Shown piece by piece: positions 35,507-44,468 of a stretch of 64,000 nucleotides of DNA. The translations under genes were made by a program, and so were the position numbers. The notes beneath the pieces are model-generated. The model saw nothing but the letters and a program-made list of their open reading frames with translations. It had not been told where the DNA came from and searched no databases. The DNA lies in the NCBI GenBank assembly GCA_000814665.1, contig JWIH01000011.1, positions 1 through 64,000 of the forward strand, read 5' to 3'. The DNA is from Pseudoalteromonas flavipulchra NCIMB 2033 = ATCC BAA-314 (lineage in GTDB: Bacteria; Pseudomonadota; Gammaproteobacteria; Enterobacterales; Alteromonadaceae). Each line of letters starts with the position of its first letter. The first letter of the stretch is position 1.

Positions 35507-38146
35507 TTAAAAGCGGAAATCAACACCAAGAGAGTATCTCGCATCCCCTTTATATGACCAAGCAGCATAGCCGTCACGAATTGATGGCTTAGTACCAGCA
35601 GGGAATTCAGCTACCCCATACTGTACGCTATCTTCCTCAGTTAAATTCACAGCTGCAAAACGTAGCGTAATTGCGTCAGTAACATTGTAACTTGCGGTTA
35701 AATCGAGTGATCCATAGTCATCGTGCATACGGTTACCGTAGAAGCCTGTCTCACGGATCATATACTTAGAACGCCAGTTGTAAGCAAGTCTTACGCTTAC
35801 ATCATCTTGCTCATAATACGCAACAGCATTGATTGTGTTTTCAGAACTATCTGAGAATAAGCCTACAGCATCAGAGAAGTTCGACTCATCAACAGAACCG
35901 TCAGCATAGGTGTAGTTGAATAGCGTGCCAAATCCACCACCTAGTTCGTGCTGAACTTGGAATTCAAAACCAAGAATATCACCACCATCACCATCAACCT
36001 GAGTGTTTACCTGCCAGTTATCTTGACCAGTCACAGGGTCAACAATTCCAACCGATTGGTTCAACGTGGTTTCACTAGTCGTAAAGTTACTGACATCTTT
36101 GTAGAACAATGTGATTGCAACCATATTTGCATCACCGTAGTAATACTCATATCCTAGGTCAGCTTGAGTAGCTTTAAACGGCTTAAGATTAGGGTTACCC
36201 TTTGTAAGCGTCTCATTACCGCGCTGAGTATCGCCATAACCTGCAATCTGCGTCGCTGCAAACATATCGTTGTAGTTAGGACGAGAAATAACTTGTGCTA
36301 GAGAAACACGTACAATGCTATCTTCACTTAAGTCGTAGGCTAAGTTAAAGCTAGGTAAGATTTCGCTGTAATCACCTTTATCTTCAACAATGCTTGAGCT
36401 CAGACCATTGTTTTGACCAATACCATTTGGATCAACAAAACCTGGCATAGGCGCAAAGTATTTAGACGATGCATCTGTTGATACATATCTCAAACCAAAA
36501 TTACCTCTGTAATTTTCGCCTGAATAGTTAGCCATTAAGTAAATAGCTAAGTTTTCTTCTTCAACCGTAGAATAACCTGAACGGTCATGATACCAAGTAC
36601 CAAAAGTTGCTTCTGCATTTGCTCTCATTGCATTAATGTCTGGTGTCGGAATTGCGACATTTGCATCCGTTCCTGACGTATCACTACCAGTCCAAAACTG
36701 CGTTGGGTCGATAGTATTGTGTGTATTATGCGTTGGGCGATACGAATCTCTTTCTACTTCGTGATCGGTCCAACGAACACCTGCTTTTATTGACGTAATA
36801 TAATCATGATCTAGATTGTAGGTAAGATCTGCTTGGAAATATGTTTCTTCATCTTTATTTGGTGCTTTTTGAGAAGCCCAATTTTGCAGACCTCGATCGT
36901 CCCAACTTGGATCAAACTCTGAAATATTCCAGCCGCCTTTTGGCAGATTTACCGAAGATACCTTTCCTGAGTTATCTAAAACTAAACCGTTAAGATCTGC
37001 CGCAGTTCCTAAGTATGCTGCGTGGTTTATTGTTAAATCCGTTCCACCTTCAGCTGAAGTTGAGCCTAAACGAGTCTCAACCTTAAAGTTGTCGCCATGA
37101 TAATTATAGGCTAAATCAATAACTTCAGATTCCATCGAAGCAAAACGAGCAAACGTTTGTAAGAATGCACGGTTTGGCGCTGGATTCTCTGCTGTGTTCG
37201 AACGAACAGTACAGACATCTGACACTGCGATTTTTTTCTCACAGTTATTCAAGTTTGTGAATAAGAAAATACTGTTGTTAGCGTTATCAGCTTCTAGCTC
37301 TAATCCCAAGTAATGTAGGACAAACTCTGAATTTTCTGTTGGTGCGTACTGTGCAGTGATATCGATAGAAGTTCTTTCACGCTGCTGTTCGAAATAGTTT
37401 ACTGACTCCGCACCATCCCAACCATAAGACGCTTCATTTCCGCGACGTACATATGTAGAATCTTCATACGCAACCGCCCCCATCACACCAAAAGTTTCAT
37501 CAGCATTTTTCCAGCTGTAAAGCGCTGAGAGGCCAGGGTCTGTCTCTTCTGACTCTGTTGAATATTCACCTTCAACAGAGAAGAACGCTGAGTTTGAGTC
37601 CAAATCTAATGGTTTGCGAGTTTTAACGTTAACAGTACCACCCACTCCTCCTTCAACTAAATCGGCCTGTGAAGACTTAAATACTTCGATAGCGCTGATT
37701 AATTGAGGTGGTAACAATGTATAGTTGAAGCTTCGGTCGATTGCTTGTTGGTCATACCAACCAGTCGACGCAACTGACTGACCATTTAAAGTGGTCAGTG
37801 TCAATTGGTTTGAAGCTCCTCGGATAGATACTTGTTGACCTTGTCCAAATTGACGGTTTACCGCAACACCTGGAATACGACCAAGTGCTTCACCTACATC
37901 GCTGTCAGGAAACTTACCGATATCTTCTGCAGATACGGCGTCAACAACACTCGTTGCAAAACGCTTGGTATTGATAGATTCTTTTAAAGAACGGCGAATA
38001 CCACGAACTTCAATGACTTCTACGTTTTCTTGTACTTGATTTTGGCTTTGACTTTCTTCTGCAACTACAACGCCTGAAAAGCCCGCACCTAGTGCGATAC
38101 CGACGTTCACTGCTAGTAAGCTTTTTTTGAAATTATTAGCTAACAC
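35507..38146 (-). CDS. TonB-dependent outer-membrane receptor
   Basis: 879 residues. Signal peptide (about 1-29), TonB box VEVIEVRG (42-49), plug domain (SAEDIGKFPDSDVGEALGR, then VSIRGASNQLT) and a 22-strand-type barrel ending in an aromatic strand with C-terminal Phe. This IGKFPDSDVGEALGRIPGV form is common in receptors for carbohydrates and other organic compounds in marine bacteria and Xanthomonas/Caulobacter. The start is a GTG with AAGGGG 8 bases upstream. A TGACAnCGnTGTCA operator lies 57 bases upstream. No glycoside hydrolase is near, so the substrate is open. Confidence 0.92.
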   Translation of the reverse strand: MLANNFKKSLLAVNVGIALGAGFSGVVVAEESQSQNQVQENVEVIEVRGIRRSLKESINTKRFATSVVDAVSAEDIGKFPDSDVGEALGRIPGVAVNRQFGQGQQVSIRGASNQLTLTTLNGQSVASTGWYDQQAIDRSFNYTLLPPQLISAIEVFKSSQADLVEGGVGGTVNVKTRKPLDLDSNSAFFSVEGEYSTESEETDPGLSALYSWKNADETFGVMGAVAYEDSTYVRRGNEASYGWDGAESVNYFEQQRERTSIDITAQYAPTENSEFVLHYLGLELEADNANNSIFLFTNLNNCEKKIAVSDVCTVRSNTAENPAPNRAFLQTFARFASMESEVIDLAYNYHGDNFKVETRLGSTSAEGGTDLTINHAAYLGTAADLNGLVLDNSGKVSSVNLPKGGWNISEFDPSWDDRGLQNWASQKAPNKDEETYFQADLTYNLDHDYITSIKAGVRWTDHEVERDSYRPTHNTHNTIDPTQFWTGSDTSGTDANVAIPTPDINAMRANAEATFGTWYHDRSGYSTVEEENLAIYLMANYSGENYRGNFGLRYVSTDASSKYFAPMPGFVDPNGIGQNNGLSSSIVEDKGDYSEILPSFNLAYDLSEDSIVRVSLAQVISRPNYNDMFAATQIAGYGDTQRGNETLTKGNPNLKPFKATQADLGYEYYYGDANMVAITLFYKDVSNFTTSETTLNQSVGIVDPVTGQDNWQVNTQVDGDGGDILGFEFQVQHELGGGFGTLFNYTYADGSVDESNFSDAVGLFSDSSENTINAVAYYEQDDVSVRLAYNWRSKYMIRETGFYGNRMHDDYGSLDLTASYNVTDAITLRFAAVNLTEEDSVQYGVAEFPAGTKPSIRDGYAAWSYKGDARYSLGVDFRF

Positions 38147-38202
38147 AGGATTCCCCTTGAATCATTTTGTTGGTTTTTTAAATCACTTCTGCCCAGTGAT
38201 GA

Positions 38203-38216
38203 TGACAACGCTGTCA
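38203..38216. promoter_or_regulatory. LacI-type operator before the TonB receptor gene
   Basis: TGACAACGCTGTCA, extended to 16 bases with ATGACAACGCTGTCAT (38202-38217): a palindrome around a central CG, the form bound by LacI-family dimers. It is 57 bases upstream of the receptor start. The same 14 bases occur at 43098 next to a lacI-type gene. Confidence 0.75.
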
Positions 38217-38515
38217 TCTAATAACAAACCATACACCCTAAATTACATATTCGCTACAATTTTTTTGGCCTGTTATTCAAAAAATATTCATATAGATATA
38301 TATCTTATTGATAAATATAAACTTAAATATAGCCAAGATATGGTTTGTTACAAAAACGATTGGAGAATAGCACAAAAAATTTTGCTGCTGTAGGGTTTTA
38401 AGATGGAATTGTCTCAATAAAGGGACATTTTAGTTATCTGAATACACACAAGGGGATGTGTATTCAATTCTCTCATCAAGCTTGGGCAGAAGCTAAAGAT
38501 GAGAATCAATATCAA

Positions 38516-38529
38516 TAACAACGCTGTCA
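38516..38529. promoter_or_regulatory. Second LacI-type operator, one mismatch
   Basis: TAACAACGCTGTCA, one base different from the copies at 38203 and 43098. It is 370 bases upstream of the receptor start, so it could be an auxiliary looping site or serve an unseen promoter. Confidence 0.6.
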
Positions 38530-38717
38530 TTATAGGTTTATCTGTAAGTACTGTCTAGTTCTTTTAAGAGAATTTTTTATGACAAAGGCTTATAAAATCT
38601 ACAATTAGCGAGTTAGCTATCACTATCTTTTGCACAAATTTGAATACCCCATTACGGGACTTGTTGATTTTCTCGGGGTCATGCTTTGAATAGGAAAAAT
38701 TTATTGCTTTTATTCGC

Positions 38718-38773
38718 AAGGAGTAAGGAGTAAGGAGTAAGGAGTAAGGAGTAAGGAGTAAGGAGTAAGAAGT
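38718..38773. repeat. Heptanucleotide tandem repeat (AAGGAGT)7-8
   Basis: Seven perfect copies of AAGGAGT (38718-38766) followed by one degenerate copy AAGAAGT. The period of 7 changes frame when copy number changes, but no credible gene runs through it. Confidence 0.95.
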
Positions 38774-38889
38774 GTTGTCGCTCCGAGCTGAATGTCCAGA
38801 GATATTCAATCAGTTGACTCAAGTAATCAAGGTAAGGCCAGCTATCACGCCAGCCTTACATTTTACTATTTCTAGTAGATGCACTCGGG

Positions 38890-39600
38890 TTACGGGCACC
38901 AAAATACGGTCAAATTAATATCAGGGTGATTCAATACAGCGCGCAGTGGTACTTCATACTCTGAGCCGGGTTGTTTTGCCGCTTCATACACCGCCTTTTT
39001 TTCATCACCAGAGATCAATAAAACAGCCGCCTTAGAGTTAGCTATTCCCGCCAAAGACAAACTCATGCGCTCGGTGATCTCACCTGTCACTTCGCTTTGA
39101 TGAGCATTAATTGCGCACACAGTGTTTGTGGTCGTTAACGCGTGCTCTAGGCCCTTTGCATTTGGAAATAAACTGGCGGTATGACCATCAGGTCCCATTC
39201 CCAAAATAGTAACATCGAACGGTTTTTTCAACGCTGCATAAGCAGACTCACATAAATCAGCGCCCTCTTCTGCTGACACTGTCGCATTCTTCATCGTCAC
39301 AAATCGAGCATTTGCCGCTTTGTCTTGCAGTAATGTCGACTTGATAAATGCTTCGTTAGACTTTTCGTGTTCCGGTTCGACCCAGCGTTCATCAACCATA
39401 GCAACCGTAATTTTGTCCCAGCCTAGTTCAACACCAGAAAGGTAACGATACGCTGGAGCCGGTGATGAACCACCAGATACTAACAGCACAGCTTCACCGT
39501 CCTGCTCAATACCTTGACTGAGCCCAGCTTGAAGTAGCTCTGCAAGCGCTGCTGTCATTTCATCTTTCGAGTTGAAATTTCTTTCTGTTAACTGTGCCAT
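38890..39600 (-). CDS. pgl: 6-phosphogluconolactonase
   Basis: Hydrolyses 6-phosphogluconolactone from Zwf. 236 residues of the DevB/NagB-like type: VSGGSSPAPAYRYLS, VDERWVEPEHEKSN and GMGPDGHTASLFP are the family motifs. The frame opens at a TTG at 39627, but the ATG at 39600 shares its A with the zwf stop (TAATG), which indicates translational coupling, and gives the usual N-terminus. Confidence 0.95.
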   Translation of the reverse strand: MAQLTERNFNSKDEMTAALAELLQAGLSQGIEQDGEAVLLVSGGSSPAPAYRYLSGVELGWDKITVAMVDERWVEPEHEKSNEAFIKSTLLQDKAANARFVTMKNATVSAEEGADLCESAYAALKKPFDVTILGMGPDGHTASLFPNAKGLEHALTTTNTVCAINAHQSEVTGEITERMSLSLAGIANSKAAVLLISGDEKKAVYEAAKQPGSEYEVPLRAVLNHPDINLTVFWCP

Positions 39601-41069
39601 TACGCTTGCTCTCCCGCGTTGAACCAAACATGTTTGTTTTCTTCTAGCAGTTCATCGGCGTCTTCAGGACCCCAAGAGCCAGCACGATAAAGTGACGGAG
39701 CCCCTTTACTCTGCCAACGCTCAATGATTGGATCAACCCACTGCCACGCTTGGCGCACTTCGTCACGGTGAATAAATAAAGCAGGGTTATTTGCAGCGGC
39801 GTCTAGCATTAAGCGCTTATATGCGTCTGAATGATAGCCATTGTTATACTTTTCACTCAATGAGATATTTAGCGTCACTGGCTCTAGCTGCATTTCAAGG
39901 TTATCTAGACGCTTAGACATTAGCGTTAACTGAATACTTTCTTCAGGTTGTAATCTTATTACCAGACGGTTTGGCTGAATTGGACCCGCCGCATCACCAT
40001 AAACATTGTGAGAAACAGGCTTGTATTCAACCACAATTTCAGCACAACGCTTTTTCATACGCTTCCCTGTTCTTAAATAGAAAGGCACGCCAGACCAACG
40101 CCAGTTATCAATGTGAGCACGAATAGCAACAAATGTTTCTGTTTTACTCGACCCTTCGCCCAACTCTTCTAGGTAGCCAGGTACCAGCTTACCTTCAAGG
40201 TCGCCTGGCACATATTGACCACGCACAACATTATTATCTACATCTGAGTCAATTAGCGGTCTAAGTGCTTCTAATACTTTAAGCTTTTCAGTGCGAATGC
40301 TGTTGGCATTAAGTTTATGTGGTGACTCCATCGCAACCAAGCAAAGTAGTTGCAATAAGTGATTTTGTACCATATCACGAAGTGCACCCGCTTTGTCGTA
40401 GAAGCCAGCTCTGCTTTCAAGACCGACTGTTTCAGAGATACTGATCTGAATATTATCTATGGCTTTAGCATCCCATAAATTCTCGAACAGTGCGTTTGAG
40501 AATCTAAGTGCCATCAGGTTTTGAACCGTTTCTTTACCTAGATAATGATCGATACGGAATACTTGCTCTTCCGAGAAGAACTCACCGATTTTGGCATTAA
40601 TTTCTTCTGCAGATTTGCCGCAATAACCAATAGGCTTTTCAACAACTACACGTGATTGCTCAGTGATTAGCCCTTTGATTGACAATAGCTCACAACAACG
40701 GCCATAAACCGCTGGAGGAAGTGACAAGTAGAATACACGAGACTTATCTTCCCCATCAGCCAAAATATTCTTTAGCGTATCCCAGTGTTCATCTTCTTCA
40801 GTAACGTTGACTACCACAGGCACTAAAAACTGTTCAAATGCAGACCAATCTTTCTTGTTGTATTCGCCTTTGCCAAGGTGAGTTTGTAATGCGATATGTG
40901 CCGTTTCGATAAATTCTTGTTGTTTGTTTTGTTCACGAACGGTCGGTAAGATGCGAGTGCCTTCAGGTAAGTTACCTTCTTGATATGCACGATACAAGGC
41001 AGGTAGGAGTTTGCGAAGTGCTAAATCGCCTCCCCCACCAAAAATTACGATGTCAAAAGGATTAAGCAT
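39600..41069 (-). CDS. zwf: Glucose-6-phosphate 1-dehydrogenase
   Basis: Oxidises glucose-6-phosphate to the 6-phosphogluconolactone used by Pgl, making NADPH. 489 residues; the nucleotide-binding FGGGGDLALRKLLPALY lies near the N-terminus and the catalytic RIDHYLGKE is intact. It overlaps pgl by one base. Usual operon partners for the Entner-Doudoroff route (edd, eda, glk) are not here: the operon ends after pgl. Confidence 0.97.
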   Translation of the reverse strand: MLNPFDIVIFGGGGDLALRKLLPALYRAYQEGNLPEGTRILPTVREQNKQQEFIETAHIALQTHLGKGEYNKKDWSAFEQFLVPVVVNVTEEDEHWDTLKNILADGEDKSRVFYLSLPPAVYGRCCELLSIKGLITEQSRVVVEKPIGYCGKSAEEINAKIGEFFSEEQVFRIDHYLGKETVQNLMALRFSNALFENLWDAKAIDNIQISISETVGLESRAGFYDKAGALRDMVQNHLLQLLCLVAMESPHKLNANSIRTEKLKVLEALRPLIDSDVDNNVVRGQYVPGDLEGKLVPGYLEELGEGSSKTETFVAIRAHIDNWRWSGVPFYLRTGKRMKKRCAEIVVEYKPVSHNVYGDAAGPIQPNRLVIRLQPEESIQLTLMSKRLDNLEMQLEPVTLNISLSEKYNNGYHSDAYKRLMLDAAANNPALFIHRDEVRQAWQWVDPIIERWQSKGAPSLYRAGSWGPEDADELLEENKHVWFNAGEQA

Positions 41070-41191
41070 AATTCACTCTCATTAGGTTAGGCGTGCACTA
41101 CAAGCACGCAGTGTTTATTCGATTTGGAGCCACTCCAAAGCCTACCAAACTCATTGTGTAACGGGTGATGATTTCGATTGCAATGCACTAG

Positions 41192-41247
41192 TAATATCAA
41201 TTCGACTTAAGACCTGCTCAATTTGAGAGATTAAGTAAGTTGGTATA
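41192..41247. repeat. Dispersed repeat, copy C (diverged)
   Basis: TAATATCAATTCGACTTAAG, then ACCTGCTCAATTTGAGAGAT and TAAGTAAGTTGGTATA. The core CTTAA..CTGCTCAATTTGA matches copies A and B, and the ends form an imperfect inverted repeat. It sits between pgi and zwf. Confidence 0.65.
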
Positions 41248-41260
41248 AATGAGTCTTAGA

Positions 41261-41292
41261 AACCTGTATTTCCTCTCACAAAAATACAGGTT
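41261..41292. terminator. Stem-loop between pgi and zwf
   Basis: AACCTGTATTT and AAATACAGGTT, 11 perfect base pairs, with a 10-base loop. It follows pgi on the minus strand but has no T-run, so it may be a processing or pausing structure rather than a terminator. Confidence 0.4.
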
Positions 41293-41354
41293 CTAAGTAC
41301 TCCAGCGCTACCCGTTCAAAGGTATTCTGTTTACTTCCAGTTCCACTCGAAGTA

Positions 41355-43001
41355 TTAATTTGTTCTCTTTTGCTTGTAATAAGCGATTAGACCCGCCGTT
41401 GAGCTATCATGCGGGTTAGTAACGCCTTCTTGCGTTAGCTCGGCTTCAATATTTGAAGCAAGCCCTTTACCAAGCTCAACACCCCACTGGTCAAATGAAC
41501 ACACATCCAAAATAATACCTTGGCAGAAAATCTTGTGTTCATACAAGGCAATTAGTCGGCCCACAGCTTTTGCATCTACCTTATCTAAGATAAATGAAGA
41601 GGTTGGACGGTTACCTTGGTGTATTTTATGCGGGATCAACTTGTCGATTTCCGCATCCGACTTACCTTTAGCCGTTAAATCTTCACGAACCTGCTGTGCA
41701 TCTACACCCGCCATCATCGCTTCCGTTTGCGCGAAGAAGTTAGACAGTAAAATATCGTGATGCTGGCCTACTTTGTTTTGCGGTTCAATCGAAGCGATAA
41801 AATCAGCCGGTACAATCACATTACCTTGGTGTAAACACTGATAAAAAGCATGCTGGCCATTTATCCCTGTCATGCCCCAAATAATTGGCACAGTCGTATA
41901 GTTTACCTGCTCTCCTGCAAAAGTAACATGCTTACCATTACTTTCCATTTCACCTTGTTGTAAATACGCAGGCAGCATATGAAGCGCCTGATCATAAGGC
42001 AAAATCGCTTGTGCTTGATACCCTAAGAAGCTGGTATTCCATACACTAAGTAACGCCATCAACAGTGGAATATTGTCTTCGTTGTTTGCCGTTTTAAAGT
42101 GCTCATCAATTTCAAACGCACCTTCAAGTACTTCGACAAACTTATCGAAGCCTACATAAAGTGCGATTGGTAATCCTATCGCGCTCCAAAGCGAGAAACG
42201 ACCGCCAACCCAGTCCCACATCGTAAACACGTTGTCATCGCTAATACCAAACGCTCTGGTCTTCTCAAGGTTAGTGCTCACCGCAACAAAATGCTTGGCG
42301 ATTGCCGCTCTATCATTTGCAGCATTCAAAAACCACTCAACGGCAGTCTTTGCATTGGTCATAGTTTCAGAGGTTGTGAAGGTTTTTGATGACACAACAA
42401 ACAGGGTTGTTTCTGCGTCCAAACCTTTTAGTACTGAAGCAATCTGTACACCGTCAACATTCGAAACATAATGCACATTTAGCGTGTCATCTGCATACGC
42501 AGCAAGCGCATCAGTTACCATTTGCGGGCCTAAGTTAGATCCGCCAACGCCAATCGCAACCACATCTTTTACAGCTTTGCCTGTATACCCTTGCCACTCA
42601 CCTGAACGAACTCGGTTACTAAATGCTTGTAGTTTTTCTAATTCTGCATTGACTTGTTCAGTAACGTTTACACCATCCACATAAATAGGTGTATTAGCTC
42701 GGTTACGCAGTGCTGTATGTAAAACCGCTCGGTCTTCGGTGATATTTATTTTTTCACCAGAAAACATCTTTTCTCGCCAAAGCGCGATATCGCTCTCTTT
42801 TGCGAGCTGCATCATTTCAGAGAATGTTTGGTCGTCAATGCGTTGCTTGGAAAAGTCGAACAACACACCTGGGATTTGACGAGAGAACTTTTCAAATCTT
42901 TGTGCATCGTTTTCAAACATCGTTTTTAAATGCTGTTGCTCTACTCGCTGCGCAGAACCACTGAGCTTTTGCCAACTATCCAAATCTACACGACCACCCA
43001 T
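41355..43001 (-). CDS. pgi: Glucose-6-phosphate isomerase
   Basis: 548 residues, as in E. coli. Conserved segments include VGVGGSNLGPQ-like AIGVGGSNLGPQMV, SKTFTTSETMTN, WDWVGGRFSLWSAIGLPIAL and the catalytic-site MESNGK. It interconverts glucose-6-phosphate and fructose-6-phosphate and so sets flow between glycolysis and Zwf. It is 285 bases upstream of zwf on the same strand. A LacI-type operator lies 97 bases upstream of its ATG. Confidence 0.97.
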   Translation of the reverse strand: MGGRVDLDSWQKLSGSAQRVEQQHLKTMFENDAQRFEKFSRQIPGVLFDFSKQRIDDQTFSEMMQLAKESDIALWREKMFSGEKINITEDRAVLHTALRNRANTPIYVDGVNVTEQVNAELEKLQAFSNRVRSGEWQGYTGKAVKDVVAIGVGGSNLGPQMVTDALAAYADDTLNVHYVSNVDGVQIASVLKGLDAETTLFVVSSKTFTTSETMTNAKTAVEWFLNAANDRAAIAKHFVAVSTNLEKTRAFGISDDNVFTMWDWVGGRFSLWSAIGLPIALYVGFDKFVEVLEGAFEIDEHFKTANNEDNIPLLMALLSVWNTSFLGYQAQAILPYDQALHMLPAYLQQGEMESNGKHVTFAGEQVNYTTVPIIWGMTGINGQHAFYQCLHQGNVIVPADFIASIEPQNKVGQHHDILLSNFFAQTEAMMAGVDAQQVREDLTAKGKSDAEIDKLIPHKIHQGNRPTSSFILDKVDAKAVGRLIALYEHKIFCQGIILDVCSFDQWGVELGKGLASNIEAELTQEGVTNPHDSSTAGLIAYYKQKRTN

Positions 43002-43097
43002 TACATATTCCCCTAAGACGTAAGCGATTGTTAGTTACCTTACTTTTCAGGTAGTAACAACAAAGAAACATTATTAAACAAGCACATTATGCCAAAA

Positions 43098-43111
43098 TGA
43101 CAACGCTGTCA
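43098..43111. promoter_or_regulatory. LacI-type operator between pgi and the repressor gene
   Basis: TGACAACGCTGTCA, identical over 14 bases to the operator before the TonB receptor gene at 38203. It lies in the shared upstream region of pgi (minus) and the lacI-type gene (plus), nearer pgi. Confidence 0.75.
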
Positions 43112-43383
43112 AATCGCTTCTTTTCAATTTTACATTGCGAATAATAACCTAAAATAAAATTTTTGACACCGGTATCATTCATTTATTTCTGCGAATTGTA
43201 GTGCTAAATTCTGTACTTATTAGATAGACTAAGAAAAACAGATGATCCTTTTATTAAGCCGATGGTCGCCTTAGCGACTAAATATCTCAGAAATTAGGCG
43301 CTAGCTTCTGCATACATAAAGCGCTACTATTCCTCGGTGCTTAATAATGATCGATACAGACCTGTAAATAGAAGAACAACTAC

Positions 43384-44421
43384 ATGAAAGTCACTATTAA
43401 TGATGTTGCCAAGCTAGCTGGCGTATCTATGAAAACCGTATCGCGGGTAATCAATAAAGAACCTTCGGTTAGAAAAAAAACCTACGATCAAGTAATGCTG
43501 GCTGTCAAAGAGCTTAATTATCAGCCTAATATCGCTGCGAGAAACTTAGCTGGTACTTCTTCATTTGCAATTGGCTTGGTCTACGACAATCCCAATGCGT
43601 ATTATGTCATTGATATGCAAAACGGGGTGTTATCTCGCTGTAGAGATGAAGGATATGAACTCGTCATCCACCCCTGTGAATCAAATTCGGAAAATATGGC
43701 CGAAGAATTCGTCACTATGATCAAACGCTCACGTCTTGCAGGTTTAGTCTTGACTCCTCCTCTATCCGAGCAACAATCCATTATTGATATGCTAGATGAG
43801 CTGGGCATACATTACGTGCGTCTACTTTCTGGTCGAGCGCAAGAAGCGAAAAATAGCGCAAATAACTGTATCTTTGTTGACGACTACGCTGCAGCCTATG
43901 AAATTACTGAGCATTTGATCCAACTTGGACATAAAAAAATTGCTTTTGTACTTGGGGATGAAGAACACAAATCAACGACGGAACGGTTAGCCGGATATCG
44001 CGATGCCCTGAAAGCACACGATATAAAACAGGACGATACACTGCTCTATCACGGTACTTACTCATTTGAATCAGGGGTAAAAGGCGCTAAAGCGCTGCTG
44101 GCCGATGGCAATCCAAACCAAATCACTGCAATTTTAGGTGGTAACGATGAGGTAGCCGCTGGAGCTTTATTTGCTGCGCGGCTGATGAATATAGAGATCC
44201 CGGGTCAATTGTCTATCAGTGGCTTCGAAGACTCTCCATTCTCCCGCCAAACTTGGCCAAAGCTTACGACTGCACATCAGGCTAACAACATTATTTCTGA
44301 ACATGCTGCGCGTTTATTGTTTTCTAAAACACGGGGACATCGAAAAAATGATAAAGAAGTCTCACATGTGTTCACACCGAGTATGGTGGTTCGTGAAAGC
44401 ACGGGTAGGATCACACAATAG
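43384..44421 (+). CDS. LacI-family transcriptional repressor
   Basis: 345 residues. The N-terminal helix-turn-helix and hinge read TINDVAKLAGVSMKTVSRVI and YQPNIAARNLAG, and a periplasmic-binding-like sugar domain follows. Such repressors bind sugars or sugar phosphates and release CG-centred palindromes. It is divergent from pgi with 380 bases between, which contain the operator at 43098. Together with the copies near the TonB receptor, this makes it the likely regulator of both loci. Confidence 0.92.
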   Translation: MKVTINDVAKLAGVSMKTVSRVINKEPSVRKKTYDQVMLAVKELNYQPNIAARNLAGTSSFAIGLVYDNPNAYYVIDMQNGVLSRCRDEGYELVIHPCESNSENMAEEFVTMIKRSRLAGLVLTPPLSEQQSIIDMLDELGIHYVRLLSGRAQEAKNSANNCIFVDDYAAAYEITEHLIQLGHKKIAFVLGDEEHKSTTERLAGYRDALKAHDIKQDDTLLYHGTYSFESGVKGAKALLADGNPNQITAILGGNDEVAAGALFAARLMNIEIPGQLSISGFEDSPFSRQTWPKLTTAHQANNIISEHAARLLFSKTRGHRKNDKEVSHVFTPSMVVRESTGRITQ

Positions 44422-44430
44422 CTATTTATT

Positions 44431-44452
44431 TAGTCGGCTCTTGAGCCGACTA
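44431..44452. terminator. Stem-loop between the lacI-type and perM-like genes
   Basis: TAGTCGGCTC, TT, GAGCCGACTA: a perfect 10-base stem 9 bases after the repressor stop and 16 before the convergent gene's stop. No strong T-run on either side. Confidence 0.6.
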
Positions 44453-44468
44453 ACATCAAAAACTCTCA

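Larger units (their letters stand above)
38217..38889. other. Intergenic region with second operator and repeats
   Basis: No credible gene between the TonB receptor start and the pgl stop. It holds a second, weaker operator (38516), a heptanucleotide tandem repeat (38718) and an imperfect hairpin (GTAAGGC 38832-38838, GCCTTAC 38853-38859) after pgl. The 81-codon minus-strand frame at 38564-38809 is created by the tandem repeat and is rejected. Confidence 0.6.

Noticed and set aside
38564..38809. 81-codon minus-strand ORF with repeated LLLTPYS
   Set aside because: Produced by the AAGGAGT tandem repeat; no start signal or homologous pattern.
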